Position numbers and translations under genes: made by a program
In this document: positions 9,599-18,366 of the stretch, in pieces
Layout of the letters: each line of letters begins with the position of its first letter
How positions within the stretch are numbered: position 1 is the first letter of the stretch
Source of the DNA: JADJSS01 sp046329815
Lineage (GTDB): Bacteria; Bacteroidota; Bacteroidia; Chitinophagales; JADIYW01
Assembly: GCA_046329815.1 (NCBI GenBank)
Contig: JAXLTY010000001.1
Span: forward strand, 682,001 to 746,000
DNA length: 64,000 bases
Direction of reading: 5' to 3'
The notes under the pieces: generated by a model
Seen by the model: only the letters and a program-made list of their open reading frames with translations
What the model was told of the DNA's origin: nothing
Database searches by the model: none

Positions 9599-11023
9599 AT
9601 GCGATTTCTAAAACTATTTCTCTTCCTGTTTCTTTTTGTTGGTTTACGTTTTTCAAAAGCACAGGAAATTTGGGATTGGAAAAAGTGTATCGAATATGCG
9701 ATGCAAAATAATTTGCAGTTAAAACAAACCGATTTAAATGTAAAACTGGAAGAAGTTAACTTGCAAAAAAATAAACTGAATTTCACACCAAACATTAATG
9801 CAAGTTCTAATTACAATTTGCGTATCGGAAATACTTTCGATTTCTTTGCTTCCACCTATCAACAGCAATTAGTGAATTACCAGGATTACGGTTTGAGTTT
9901 TTCACAACCGCTTTTCGATGGTTTAATTACTAAAAACAGCGTAGCAAAAAGCAGAATAGATCTGGAAGCATTAAAACTCGATCAGGAAGTATTAAAGAAT
10001 AATATTCAATTACAAATTTTAACGGCATTCTTAAATATTATGAATGCAAATGAACAATTAAATCAGACAAAAAAACAAAAGGAAAATACACAGCAACAAT
10101 ACGACCACACGAAAGCATTAATAGATGCAGGCGCTGCCGCAGAGAATGCGTTATTAGATGTTGACGCGCAACTAACTACCGAAGACCTGTCGCTTTCGCA
10201 AATAAAGAATCAATTGGATCTGGCTTATCTGAATTTAAAGATCTTATTGCAACTCGAACCAAATAAAGAAATCACCGTTAAAATTCCGGATTTGCCTGAA
10301 GGAATTGAAATTAAAGAACTGGCTGCATTGCAAACCATTTACAACGATGCGCTTTCGCTTCGTCCTGAAATTAAGAGCGCAAGCTCCAAGATAACATCTG
10401 CAGAAAGATCGATAAAGATTGCCAAAGGAAATAATTATCCATCGCTTAATTTCATCGCTAATCTGAATACATTTTACACCAGCCAAAGTAAAACGAACAA
10501 ACAGATTTTAACCGGAAATTTGCAACAGATTGCTATTGTTCAGGCAACAGGCGAAGCTGTGGTGATTCCTGAAACTATAACACAACAATCTAAAAATCCA
10601 TATTTTAAACAGCTTAATCAAAACCTGAATTATGCAGTTGGTTTAAGTTTGAATATTCCGATCTACAATAAATATTTAACGCAGTCTGCCGTTAAACAAG
10701 CGAAGTTGCAAGTACAATTATCGCAACTGCAAAAAAAACAAACCGAAACAGACTTGTTCAACACGATCAGTCAGGCGTATTTAAAATCAGAAGCTGCTAT
10801 AGAAAATTATAAAGCTGCTAAAAAGAATTTTGAAACTGCTAAAAAATCGTACGACTATGCGATGGATCGCTTAAATGCAGGCAGCATTAACCAATTGGAA
10901 GTGAACCTGGCAAAAAATAACCTGGCAAGCGCTGAATCTAAATTGACACAGGCAAAATACGAATTTGTATTCAACACAAAAGTGCTGGATTTTTATCAGG
11001 GAAAAACAATTACATTAGAATAG
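9599..11023 (+). CDS. TolC family outer membrane efflux protein
   Basis: A 474-residue protein with a signal peptide (cleavage near FSKAQ) and two TolC-type repeats of long coiled-coil helices plus beta-strands (for example NLQLKQTDLNVKLEEVNLQ near the start and LNAGSINQLEVNLAKNNLA near the end). It forms the trimeric outer-membrane and periplasmic channel of a tripartite efflux or type I export pump. It is followed after 11 bases by the HlyD-family adaptor, so the two are co-transcribed. Confidence 0.92.
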   Translation: MRFLKLFLFLFLFVGLRFSKAQEIWDWKKCIEYAMQNNLQLKQTDLNVKLEEVNLQKNKLNFTPNINASSNYNLRIGNTFDFFASTYQQQLVNYQDYGLSFSQPLFDGLITKNSVAKSRIDLEALKLDQEVLKNNIQLQILTAFLNIMNANEQLNQTKKQKENTQQQYDHTKALIDAGAAAENALLDVDAQLTTEDLSLSQIKNQLDLAYLNLKILLQLEPNKEITVKIPDLPEGIEIKELAALQTIYNDALSLRPEIKSASSKITSAERSIKIAKGNNYPSLNFIANLNTFYTSQSKTNKQILTGNLQQIAIVQATGEAVVIPETITQQSKNPYFKQLNQNLNYAVGLSLNIPIYNKYLTQSAVKQAKLQVQLSQLQKKQTETDLFNTISQAYLKSEAAIENYKAAKKNFETAKKSYDYAMDRLNAGSINQLEVNLAKNNLASAESKLTQAKYEFVFNTKVLDFYQGKTITLE

Positions 11024-11034
11024 AAATATAAAAC

Positions 11035-12399
11035 ATGAAGAATAATAAATTACTGATCATCTTAACATCGTTAGCTGTAATCGGAATTGCATGTGCTATC
11101 ATTTTCGGAAAAGATAAAAAAGGCAAAGGCACTGAAGTTGAAATGCAAACAGTTACCACGCACGATATTGTGCAAACAGTTACTGCAAGCGGAAAAATCT
11201 ATCCTGAAGAAGAAGTAAAAATAAGTTCTGATGTTTCCGGTGAAATTATAGAGTTGTATGTAAAAGAAGGCGACAGCGTAAAAAAAGGACAGTTATTAGC
11301 GCGTATCAAACCGGAAAGCTACCAGGCAAATGTAGAACAAAGCCAGGCACAATTAGACAATACAAAAGCACAACTTTCTACTGCACAAGCGCGCATTGCA
11401 CAAGCAAACGCTGCCGTTTCGCAAACACAGGCGCAATATGACAATGCTTTAACTGCATATACAAGAGCACAGGAATTGTTAACCAAAAAAATAATTTCCA
11501 AAGCAGATTTTGAAAGTGCCGAAGCTACGCTAAAAACAACAAAAGCCAATTTAGAAAGCGCTAAGGCCGATGTGCAGGCAGCCAAACATACAGCAGATGC
11601 CGCAGCATACACGATAAAAGCATCCAGTGCTGTAATCAAAGAAGCAAAAATTAATTTAGATAAAACAACGATATATGCACCGATGAGTGGCGTAGTTTCT
11701 TTGTTGAATGTAAAAAAAGGCGAAAAAGTTGTAGGTACTTTGCAAATGAGCGGAACAGAAATGATGCGCATTGCGAACTTTGATAATATGGAAGTGCGCG
11801 TTGATGTAAGTGAAGGTGAAATTACTAAAGTAAAATTAGGCGACACGGCCGAAATAGAAGTGGACGCTTATCTTGACAGAAAATTCATTGGTATCGTTTC
11901 ATCTGTTGCCAATACATCTAAAGGCGCTAGTGGCAGTTTGGTAAGCACCGATCAATCAACGAATTTTATTGTAAAGATTAGGATTGAAAAAAGCTCTTAC
12001 GAAGATATTTTGAAAGAAACCAGCAAACCGTTTTTGCCTGGTATGTCTGCAACGGTTGATATAAAAACGAAAAAGAAATTTGGTGTGGTTGCTGTGCCAA
12101 TACAAGCTGTGACTACAAAAGATACTGTGTATGACGGTTCAACTCATACCAAAGAAATTATTTTTGTGAATGATAATGGCAAAGCAAAATTAACTGAAGT
12201 AAAAACCGGCATCCAGGACGACACTTATATTGAAATTGTTACCGGCTTAACAGGAAAAGAAAAAATTATTACTGGTCCTTATAACGTACTTTCTAAAGAA
12301 TTGAAAAACGGTGATACTGTTAAAGAAATGACAGAAGCGACTAAGAAGAAAAACGCAGAAAAGAAAGACGATGACGAGAAAGATGATGATAATAAGTAA
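11035..12399 (+). CDS. HlyD/MacA-family periplasmic adaptor (membrane fusion protein)
   Basis: A 454-residue adaptor with a single N-terminal membrane anchor (about residues 5-22), a split lipoyl/biotinyl-like domain (VSGEIIELYVKEGDSVKKGQ, residues about 65-85), a long alpha-hairpin rich in Ala/Gln/Lys (about 95-205), beta-barrel and membrane-proximal domains, and a Lys/Glu/Asp-rich C-terminal tail. It joins an inner-membrane pump to TolC. No ABC or RND transporter follows in the operon, since a terminator comes 29 bases later. The pump partner must be elsewhere; an unpaired MacB-type permease is at 48111-49346. Confidence 0.9.
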   Translation: MKNNKLLIILTSLAVIGIACAIIFGKDKKGKGTEVEMQTVTTHDIVQTVTASGKIYPEEEVKISSDVSGEIIELYVKEGDSVKKGQLLARIKPESYQANVEQSQAQLDNTKAQLSTAQARIAQANAAVSQTQAQYDNALTAYTRAQELLTKKIISKADFESAEATLKTTKANLESAKADVQAAKHTADAAAYTIKASSAVIKEAKINLDKTTIYAPMSGVVSLLNVKKGEKVVGTLQMSGTEMMRIANFDNMEVRVDVSEGEITKVKLGDTAEIEVDAYLDRKFIGIVSSVANTSKGASGSLVSTDQSTNFIVKIRIEKSSYEDILKETSKPFLPGMSATVDIKTKKKFGVVAVPIQAVTTKDTVYDGSTHTKEIIFVNDNGKAKLTEVKTGIQDDTYIEIVTGLTGKEKIITGPYNVLSKELKNGDTVKEMTEATKKKNAEKKDDDEKDDDNK

Positions 12400-12427
12400 T
12401 TTTTCATTCTTAGAAATGTAAAAAAAA

Positions 12428-12456
12428 GAAAGGTGTGTTCATTGAACACACCTTTC
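12428..12456 (+). terminator. Rho-independent terminator of the tolC-hlyD operon
   Basis: A perfect 13-bp stem (GAAAGGTGTGTTC at 12428-12440 with its complement at 12444-12456) around a 3-base loop, preceded by seven A residues and followed by an AT-rich tract. It lies 29 bases after the HlyD stop. Confidence 0.85.
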
Positions 12457-12473
12457 AAAAATTAACTAAAAAA

Positions 12474-13495
12474 AACGCGTTGTGCGATTAAGCGAGAGCA
12501 AATTTAAGATGATTAATTGGTTTATTGTTTACTTTATTTATGAATTGCAAAGCAGTTAAAGCACAGAGTTTAGATTTAATTCTGGTAAGCAATCCGATGA
12601 ATGATTTAGCATAGTTTCTTTTAATCATAAATTGGTCACATAGTTGAGCGAATAGAGTTTCAATTCTTTTTCTACATTTTCTGAATATTACTGGATAATT
12701 TTGATAGTTATCCTGATTGTTTCTCATTGGTGTTTGTAGTTGGATATTACACGATTCAAATAAATCTAATTGATGAGTGGAAGATAAAAAACCTCTATCA
12801 CCAAGCAGGGTTGCATTGTTCATGCCGGTATATTTTATAGTATCTAAGAAATGTACATCGTGTACGCTGGCTTTGCTAATATTCATTGACATGTACGAGC
12901 CATTAAGTGTTGTGCACAGATGTAATTTATATCCATAGAAATACGATTTACTCACGGCAGAATAGCCTTTATTAGGAGCGGTTTCAAAATCATCTTTACA
13001 GATGGTTGAACTTTTTTCACGAGCTATTTGTGCCACTGGTATTGGAATAGAATCTACTATAAAAACGTCTTCGAATTCATTAAAAGGTTTGGCTATTTTA
13101 TCATTTAAAAGTTGAATAAAATATTGTAATCTTCTTCTGCGTTTATTATAGTTAGAACGGTCGATTAATTGAGGAAAAGCTGATGCATATTCTACTTTCA
13201 TTTTCTTCCAAAATAGATTTTCAGAATCAATACTTAACGACTCTGAACAGATAGCCAATGCCACTATTTCAGCATCCGACATTTTTGGTGTTTTAGGATA
13301 AAATTGAAAGTTATTTGTCTGTTCATAGAAATATTCTGCTAAGAATTGTTTGGAAAGATTAAAAAATTTGTCGAAATTTGTTTTGATGTTGTGCATAGTA
13401 AGTATTTGATTTTCAAACAATTACATGCAAAAATCATGCTAAACACATGATGCACAACATCTTTTTTATATTATCTTTTAATCGCACAACACGTT
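12474..13495 (-). mobile_element. Complete IS982-family insertion sequence
   Basis: Terminal inverted repeats AACGYGTTGTGCGATTAA (18 bp, one mismatch) lie at 12474-12491 and, reversed, at 13478-13495, giving an element of about 1.02 kb with one transposase gene. Both sides are flanked by runs of A (12468-12473 and 13496-13502), compatible with a 6-7 bp all-A target duplication, though the homopolymer makes the exact edges uncertain. The element sits between the efflux operon terminator and the 3' end of the DUF4397 gene. Confidence 0.88.
12488..13396 (-). CDS. IS982-family transposase
   Basis: A 302-residue DDE transposase. Visible signatures are VDSIPIPVAQIAR (first Asp), GYSAVSKSYFYGYKLH, LGDRGF (second Asp) and RKRIETLFAQL (the Glu). 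These match the IS982 family in order and spacing and the length is normal. The frame is intact. An upstream TTG at 13420 is open, but the ATG at 13396 gives the usual N-terminus. Its stop codon lies inside the left terminal repeat. Confidence 0.93.
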   Translation of the reverse strand: MHNIKTNFDKFFNLSKQFLAEYFYEQTNNFQFYPKTPKMSDAEIVALAICSESLSIDSENLFWKKMKVEYASAFPQLIDRSNYNKRRRRLQYFIQLLNDKIAKPFNEFEDVFIVDSIPIPVAQIAREKSSTICKDDFETAPNKGYSAVSKSYFYGYKLHLCTTLNGSYMSMNISKASVHDVHFLDTIKYTGMNNATLLGDRGFLSSTHQLDLFESCNIQLQTPMRNNQDNYQNYPVIFRKCRKRIETLFAQLCDQFMIKRNYAKSFIGLLTRIKSKLCALTALQFINKVNNKPINHLKFALA

Positions 13496-13502
13496 AAAAA
13501 AA

Positions 13503-14204
13503 TTATTTATTTATGATGATACCGGCACCCAGTGCTTGTGCACCAGTTCCGCCTAAGAAACCTTTAGCAAAAATGGTATAAATTTTTCCTGCTGTAAATG
13601 TTACGCTTGGCAAATCCAATGCAACTGTTGTTGTGCCTGCAACACGTACTTCTAAATGATAATTACCTGCATCAACCGGTGTAAATGCATATTGTGCTGC
13701 TGTAATTGTTTTATTAAAACTACGATTCGTAAATACGCCAACACCGGCAGCTTGTCCTGCTACTGACACATCCACAGCCGGAGCATTTGGTGATAAATGA
13801 ATGAAACGAATGTGTGCTTTTCCGCTTGCAGGTGTAGATAAATCATCCACAGTTACTAGCGGTGAAATTTTAGAAACTGAATCAATTGCAAAAACAGAAT
13901 AGTTTACATCTTTTGTCAATGTTGGTGTTGCATCAATTACAGTGGTTGTTGTACCGCTTACATTTACTTTAATGTTTCTTGCGCCTGCATTAACACTTAA
14001 ATAACCTGTATTGTCCGGAAAAGTCAAAGCAGATGAATTTACTTTAGTATTATCTACTAATAAATCTACACCTGGTGCATTTGGTGAAGCATGTACCACC
14101 AACACATTTGCTTTGTCTGGTGTTACTGTTGATTCTTCTTTGCAAGAAACAAAAGCGAAGCTAATCGCGGCTAAAGCCAAAAAGGAAAGTTTAATTTTTT
14201 TCAT
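13503..14204 (-). CDS. DUF4397 domain lipoprotein
   Basis: A 233-residue protein with a lipoprotein signal (SFAFVSCKEE, lipobox Cys at about residue 21) and two repeats of the DUF4397 beta-sandwich, each opened by a conserved HxSPNAPxVD motif (VVHASPNAPGVDLL and FIHLSPNAPAVDVS). It should be anchored in the outer or inner membrane facing the periplasm or surface. Function of the family is not established. The IS982 element lies 7 bases beyond its stop, so any native terminator may have been displaced. Confidence 0.87.
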   Translation of the reverse strand: MKKIKLSFLALAAISFAFVSCKEESTVTPDKANVLVVHASPNAPGVDLLVDNTKVNSSALTFPDNTGYLSVNAGARNIKVNVSGTTTTVIDATPTLTKDVNYSVFAIDSVSKISPLVTVDDLSTPASGKAHIRFIHLSPNAPAVDVSVAGQAAGVGVFTNRSFNKTITAAQYAFTPVDAGNYHLEVRVAGTTTVALDLPSVTFTAGKIYTIFAKGFLGGTGAQALGAGIIINK

Positions 14205-14360
14205 GATGTTGAACTTTTAAATGTGTTTAAATAATAGCTCACTAACATCATTAAATTTATTTTGTTTAGGATTTTTTAAAATAAATTAAACAAAAAAAAG
14301 AAAAAAGTCATTTAGTTTAACAAAAAGATTTGGGTTAGCTAAAAAAGCTAAACAAACTAA

Positions 14361-16415
14361 TCAGCTTAAGTTATTTAAAATGTCAATTGCTGCTTTTGCG
14401 ATAATCGTGCCCGGACCAAAAATTCCGGAAACACCTGCATCATACAGAAAGTCGTAATCTTGCTTTGGAATCACACCGCCACAAACTACCAGTATATCAT
14501 CGCGTTGTATCTTTTGTAACTCAGCAATTAATTGTGGTATAAGAGTTTTATGACCTGCTGCCAAAGATGATACACCAATAACATGTACATCGTTTTCTGC
14601 GGCTTGCATGGCAGCTTCTTTTGGTGTTTGAAACAGCGGTCCGATGTCCACATCAAAGCCAATATCTGCAAAGGCAGTTGCAATAATTTTCGCACCACGA
14701 TCATGTCCGTCCTGCCCAATTTTTGCTACTAGAATACGCGGTCGTCTGCCTTCTTTTTCAGCGAACGCATCAGTTAGTTGTCTTGCTTTTTGAAAATCTG
14801 TATTCATTTTTATCTCAGATGAATAAACACCTGCAATGCTGCGTATCGTTGCTTTGTATCTGCCAAAAACTTTTTCTAAAGCTACAGAAATTTCACCTAA
14901 TGTAGCGCGGTGCCGTGCCGCTTCAATACTTAAAGCCAGTAAATTTTTATCATTATTTTTCGCAGCTTCCGTTAACTGATTCAGAATCTCTTCAACAGCT
15001 GCATTATCGCGTTCTGCTTTTATCTTTTGTAAACGCGCAATTTGTTTATCGCGCACTTCAGCATTGTCAATATCTAAAATATCAATTTCTTTTTCGTCTG
15101 TCGTCTGAAAAATATTGACGCCAATAATCGCATCTTGTCCGCTGTCGATGCGCGCTTGTTTTTGTGCGGCAGCTTCTTCAATGTGCATCTTCGGAATGCC
15201 TGCTTCTATTGCCTTTGTCATGCCGCCATAGCTTTCCACTTCTTCAATCAACGTCCATGCTTTCTGCGCAATTTCTTCAGTTAGTTTTTCTACATATTCA
15301 GAACCGGCCCAAGGATCAACCGTTTTGCAAATTGATGTTTCTTTCTGTAAATAGATCTGAGTATCGCGCGCAATTTTAGCTGAAAAATCAGTTGGTAACG
15401 CAATTGCTTCATCCAATGCATTCGTATGTAAAGATTGTGTTCCGCCAAGTGCTGCGGCTAATGCTTCAATGCAAGTTCTTGTTACATTATTAAACGGATC
15501 CTGTTCGGTCAAACTCCAACCCGAAGTTTGACAATGCGTTCTTAATGCTAAACTTTTTTCTGATGTCGGATTGAATTGTGAAACGATCTTTGACCACAAT
15601 ACTCTTGCCGCACGCATCTTTGCAATTTCATTAAAATGCTGCATACCGATTGCCCAAAAGAATGACAAGCGCGGTGCGAAATCATCTATCTTAATGCCTG
15701 CTTTAATTCCTGTTCTCAAATATTCCAGACCATCTGCTAAAGTATATGCCAATTCAATTTCAGGTGTCGCACCGGCTTCCTGCATGTGATAACCGCTGAT
15801 AGAAATCGAATTAAACTTCGGCATATTCTGGCTCGTATATTCAAAAATATCTGAAATGATTTTCATAGATGGTGTCGGCGGATAGATGTAGGTATTGCGC
15901 ACCATAAACTCTTTCAAAATGTCATTTTGTATCGTTCCGCTTAATTGGTTTTGTGCAACGTTTTGTTCTTCAGCAGCTACTATATAAAAAGCCAGGATCG
16001 GCAATACTGCTCCATTCATGGTCATAGAAACAGAAATCTTATCCAACGGAATTTCATCAAATAAAATCTTCATATCTTCTACAGAATCGATGGCAACGCC
16101 TGCTTTTCCTACATCACCAAACACACGTTCATGATCAGAATCATAGCCACGATGTGTTGCCAAATCAAAAGCAACCGACAATCCTTTTTGTCCTTGTGCT
16201 AAGTTCTTCTTATAAAATTCATTTGATTTTTCAGCAGTAGAAAAACCGGCATACTGACGAATCGTCCATGGTTGATTGACATACATAGAAGAATACGGAC
16301 CGCGCAAAAACGGCGGAAATCCGGCAGCACCTACATCCTGTTTTGAAGCATTTGTTTTCGGTTTTTCCTGCTTCACCAGATCATCAAAAGCGATATTTTT
16401 TATGTCGATTGCCAT
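14361..16415 (-). CDS. scpA: Methylmalonyl-CoA mutase large (catalytic) subunit
   Basis: A 684-residue B12-dependent mutase interconverting succinyl-CoA and R-methylmalonyl-CoA in propionate metabolism. The N-terminal TIM barrel carries RGPYSSMYVNQPWTIRQYAG and the substrate region RTHCQTSGWSLTEQDPFNN. The C-terminal cobalamin domain has DGHDRG with the cobalt-ligand His at residue 571. The frame is open to 16595, but that extension is low-complexity and hydrophobic, and the ATG at 16415 (MAIDIKNIAF) is the natural start. The small subunit commonly found alongside in Bacteroidota is not in the window. Confidence 0.93.
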   Translation of the reverse strand: MAIDIKNIAFDDLVKQEKPKTNASKQDVGAAGFPPFLRGPYSSMYVNQPWTIRQYAGFSTAEKSNEFYKKNLAQGQKGLSVAFDLATHRGYDSDHERVFGDVGKAGVAIDSVEDMKILFDEIPLDKISVSMTMNGAVLPILAFYIVAAEEQNVAQNQLSGTIQNDILKEFMVRNTYIYPPTPSMKIISDIFEYTSQNMPKFNSISISGYHMQEAGATPEIELAYTLADGLEYLRTGIKAGIKIDDFAPRLSFFWAIGMQHFNEIAKMRAARVLWSKIVSQFNPTSEKSLALRTHCQTSGWSLTEQDPFNNVTRTCIEALAAALGGTQSLHTNALDEAIALPTDFSAKIARDTQIYLQKETSICKTVDPWAGSEYVEKLTEEIAQKAWTLIEEVESYGGMTKAIEAGIPKMHIEEAAAQKQARIDSGQDAIIGVNIFQTTDEKEIDILDIDNAEVRDKQIARLQKIKAERDNAAVEEILNQLTEAAKNNDKNLLALSIEAARHRATLGEISVALEKVFGRYKATIRSIAGVYSSEIKMNTDFQKARQLTDAFAEKEGRRPRILVAKIGQDGHDRGAKIIATAFADIGFDVDIGPLFQTPKEAAMQAAENDVHVIGVSSLAAGHKTLIPQLIAELQKIQRDDILVVCGGVIPKQDYDFLYDAGVSGIFGPGTIIAKAAIDILNNLS

Positions 16416-16434
16416 GAAGTAAAGATACATAAGA

Positions 16435-16462
16435 GTTGTAAGTTGTAAGTAATAAGTAGTAA
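16435..16462. repeat. Four tandem 7-bp units (GTTGTAA-type)
   Basis: GTTGTAA, GTTGTAA, GTAATAA and GTAGTAA follow one another without gaps in the region between scpA and the divergent orphan gene. It resembles the heptamer-like GTA/TAA repeats common in intergenic DNA of this phylum. Confidence 0.55.
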
Positions 16463-16575
16463 GAAATTTTTGAAATGCTAAAGTGATGCTACAGGAATAA
16501 GAAGTTCTTAAAATTGTATATTTATGGTATGGCTGTGATAGCTGATAATATCTGCCAAAGCAAAGAAATAATAAA

Positions 16576-17271
16576 ATGAGTAATAATTTAAGCAATCAAA
16601 TTGAAGCTATCTATTTACAACTTATCACAAATAAGTATAAAGAAAATGATACTCCAATTATAAAATTACAAGGACTTTTAAAGGAAGAATGTAAAACCAG
16701 CCCTGATAATATAAATTATAGACTACTACTTGCCGTTTTGTACAATACAGATACATTTTTTGGTGAATTCGAAGAAGTATTAAATTTATTAGAAGGTATA
16801 AATGATAGTAGAGCGATATGTTTAAAATATTATTTTAAATCTTGTTTCTCTCAAATATCAGAAGTTAATGAACTGAAATCTGATACTTTTATAAAAGAAA
16901 CAAATAAAGAAGAATTATCGGTTTTGTATTATTTTGAATCTTTAAATTATTCATATAAAGATGAAAATAAAATAAATTGCCTGAATATTTCACTTCGATA
17001 TTGTAATTACAATCTATCTACATTACAGGATATATTTTTATACAATAAAAAGAAGAAAATAGACAATGATGAAATACTACTCCAATATTTCTACAATACA
17101 ATTAGCTTAATTAATATTGTACATAAGTATGAATGTTTTAACGTTCCTCTTTTCTTTCAATCATTTTTGTATTCTAAATTATTGTGTTTGAATGTAACTG
17201 AAGAATTTATAAAAGACACTATGCTTACTTACGATATTGAAATGATATTGAAAATGAGTATTAGAAAATAA
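16576..17271 (+). CDS. Hypothetical helical protein, no recognised family
   Basis: A 231-residue protein with no signal peptide or membrane segment. It is rich in Asn, Lys, Ile and Leu, and predicted by eye to be almost all helix, with spacing that suggests TPR-like pairs (residues about 30-80). It is AT-rich even for this genome. It stands alone, divergent from scpA. I do not recognise it and assign no function. Confidence 0.65.
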   Translation: MSNNLSNQIEAIYLQLITNKYKENDTPIIKLQGLLKEECKTSPDNINYRLLLAVLYNTDTFFGEFEEVLNLLEGINDSRAICLKYYFKSCFSQISEVNELKSDTFIKETNKEELSVLYYFESLNYSYKDENKINCLNISLRYCNYNLSTLQDIFLYNKKKKIDNDEILLQYFYNTISLINIVHKYECFNVPLFFQSFLYSKLLCLNVTEEFIKDTMLTYDIEMILKMSIRK

Positions 17272-17433
17272 AACAAAAAGTGTTTATCGTCATTCAGCAA
17301 ACACTTCGTATCATAATATCTTCTTTTAATTAAACTGCTTTCTTTTCTTTTACTTCTGTTCCGAATAATTATCAAAATAGTGAACGCTGATGCGTTGTTT
17401 CCTTTGTGGTAATTTTCTAAGAATGAAATTGCT

Positions 17434-18309
17434 TTATTTTCTTTTGTACCTGAATTTGGCAAACATCGGATTATGATCAGACAAAGGATCGCCTGTGGCA
17501 TCATAATATCTTGAATCATCCAGTTTATATTCAGTTGCATTTAATTGTATGCTTTCACTGCTTCTGTATAAAATATGATCGACCACTTCGCAATATGGAC
17601 TCACTTTAGATGGCGTACAATTCGTTAGTGCAGGAGTTCCCGGCAATGGATATTCACCATTTTTCATCAACTGTACCCAAACATCCGTAAAACCCATATT
17701 TACCAACAATTCCAAAGTATCACCTTCGCGCGTGTAACGACTGTTCATGTCGCCCATAATAATCACTGCGTTTCCTTGCGAGTTTTTATTGATGTAATTT
17801 GCCAACTGCACAATATTATTTCTTCGCGCCGTTAAATCGGCAGCAGTACTACCTGCATTACAATGCACGTTATAAAAATCAATCACCACATCCGGATTGA
17901 TAACGATCTGCGAATAGCTGAATCCTTTAGGTGTCAGGCAATCAGTGCCGTTACACTGATTCCATTTAAACCGTTTAAGGTTATTGATAAAATAATTTGA
18001 AAAAGTATTCAGGCCATCGCCGAAAGGCACACAACCTTTTGTTTCAGTAACATACGGATGCTTATTATGTGCAAGCAACTTATCATGATAACAAAAATCT
18101 TCCTGCACATGCACTATATCATATTCATTAATGAGTACGCCAATACTGTCTGTGTGTATTAATGGATGTTGGTCGGCGTTAATTCCTTGCGGCAGACCTG
18201 CAACATTATATGTCAATACGGTGAATTCGCCGCTTTTTGGATAATTGTGTTTTTTATCGCAACTTAAGATAAAGCAGGCAATTACTGCCATTAAAATTTT
18301 ATAATTCAT
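17434..18309 (-). CDS. Endonuclease/exonuclease/phosphatase-fold lipoprotein
   Basis: A 291-residue protein with a lipoprotein signal (ACFILSCDKK, Cys17) and the DNase I-like fold: FTVLTYNVAGLPQ (strand with catalytic Asn), HVQEDF (metal-binding Glu), MGDMNSRY (Asp/Asn pair) and DPLSDHNPMFA (catalytic Asp-His). Family members are nucleases, inositol phosphatases or sphingomyelinases. The N-terminal GLPxG-like loop and adjacency to an endoglycoceramidase-like gene make a lipid phosphodiesterase plausible, but this is inference. The ATG at 18309 is preferred to the frame opening at 18336 because it puts the signal sequence first. Confidence 0.82.
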   Translation of the reverse strand: MNYKILMAVIACFILSCDKKHNYPKSGEFTVLTYNVAGLPQGINADQHPLIHTDSIGVLINEYDIVHVQEDFCYHDKLLAHNKHPYVTETKGCVPFGDGLNTFSNYFINNLKRFKWNQCNGTDCLTPKGFSYSQIVINPDVVIDFYNVHCNAGSTAADLTARRNNIVQLANYINKNSQGNAVIIMGDMNSRYTREGDTLELLVNMGFTDVWVQLMKNGEYPLPGTPALTNCTPSKVSPYCEVVDHILYRSSESIQLNATEYKLDDSRYYDATGDPLSDHNPMFAKFRYKRK

Positions 18310-18366
18310 AGTAAAGATTATGTGTTTTTTAAGCAAATAAATTTACTTAAAAAAAAGTACAAATCA

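Noticed and set aside
11319..11846. 175-codon minus-strand ORF inside the HlyD gene
   Set aside because: It is a shadow of the Ala/Gln/Lys-rich coiled coil of the real gene and has no protein-like features of its own.
14335..14351. TTAGCT/AGCTAA hairpin as terminator of the scpA gene
   Set aside because: The stem is only 6 bp with little GC, so it is too weak to call.
17278..17306. Hairpin AAGTGTTT/AAACACTT as a terminator
   Set aside because: The 13-base loop and weak 8-bp AT-rich stem are not convincing, and it is about 130 bases from the minus-strand gene it could serve.
17310..17512. 13-base direct repeat ATCATAATATCTT, suggesting a duplicated gene end
   Set aside because: The surrounding bases do not align in any frame, so chance in AT-rich DNA is the simpler explanation.
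17229..17540. 103-codon minus-strand ORF downstream of the phosphodiesterase gene
   Set aside because: It overlaps the end of the real gene in another frame, has low-complexity content and no conserved features.
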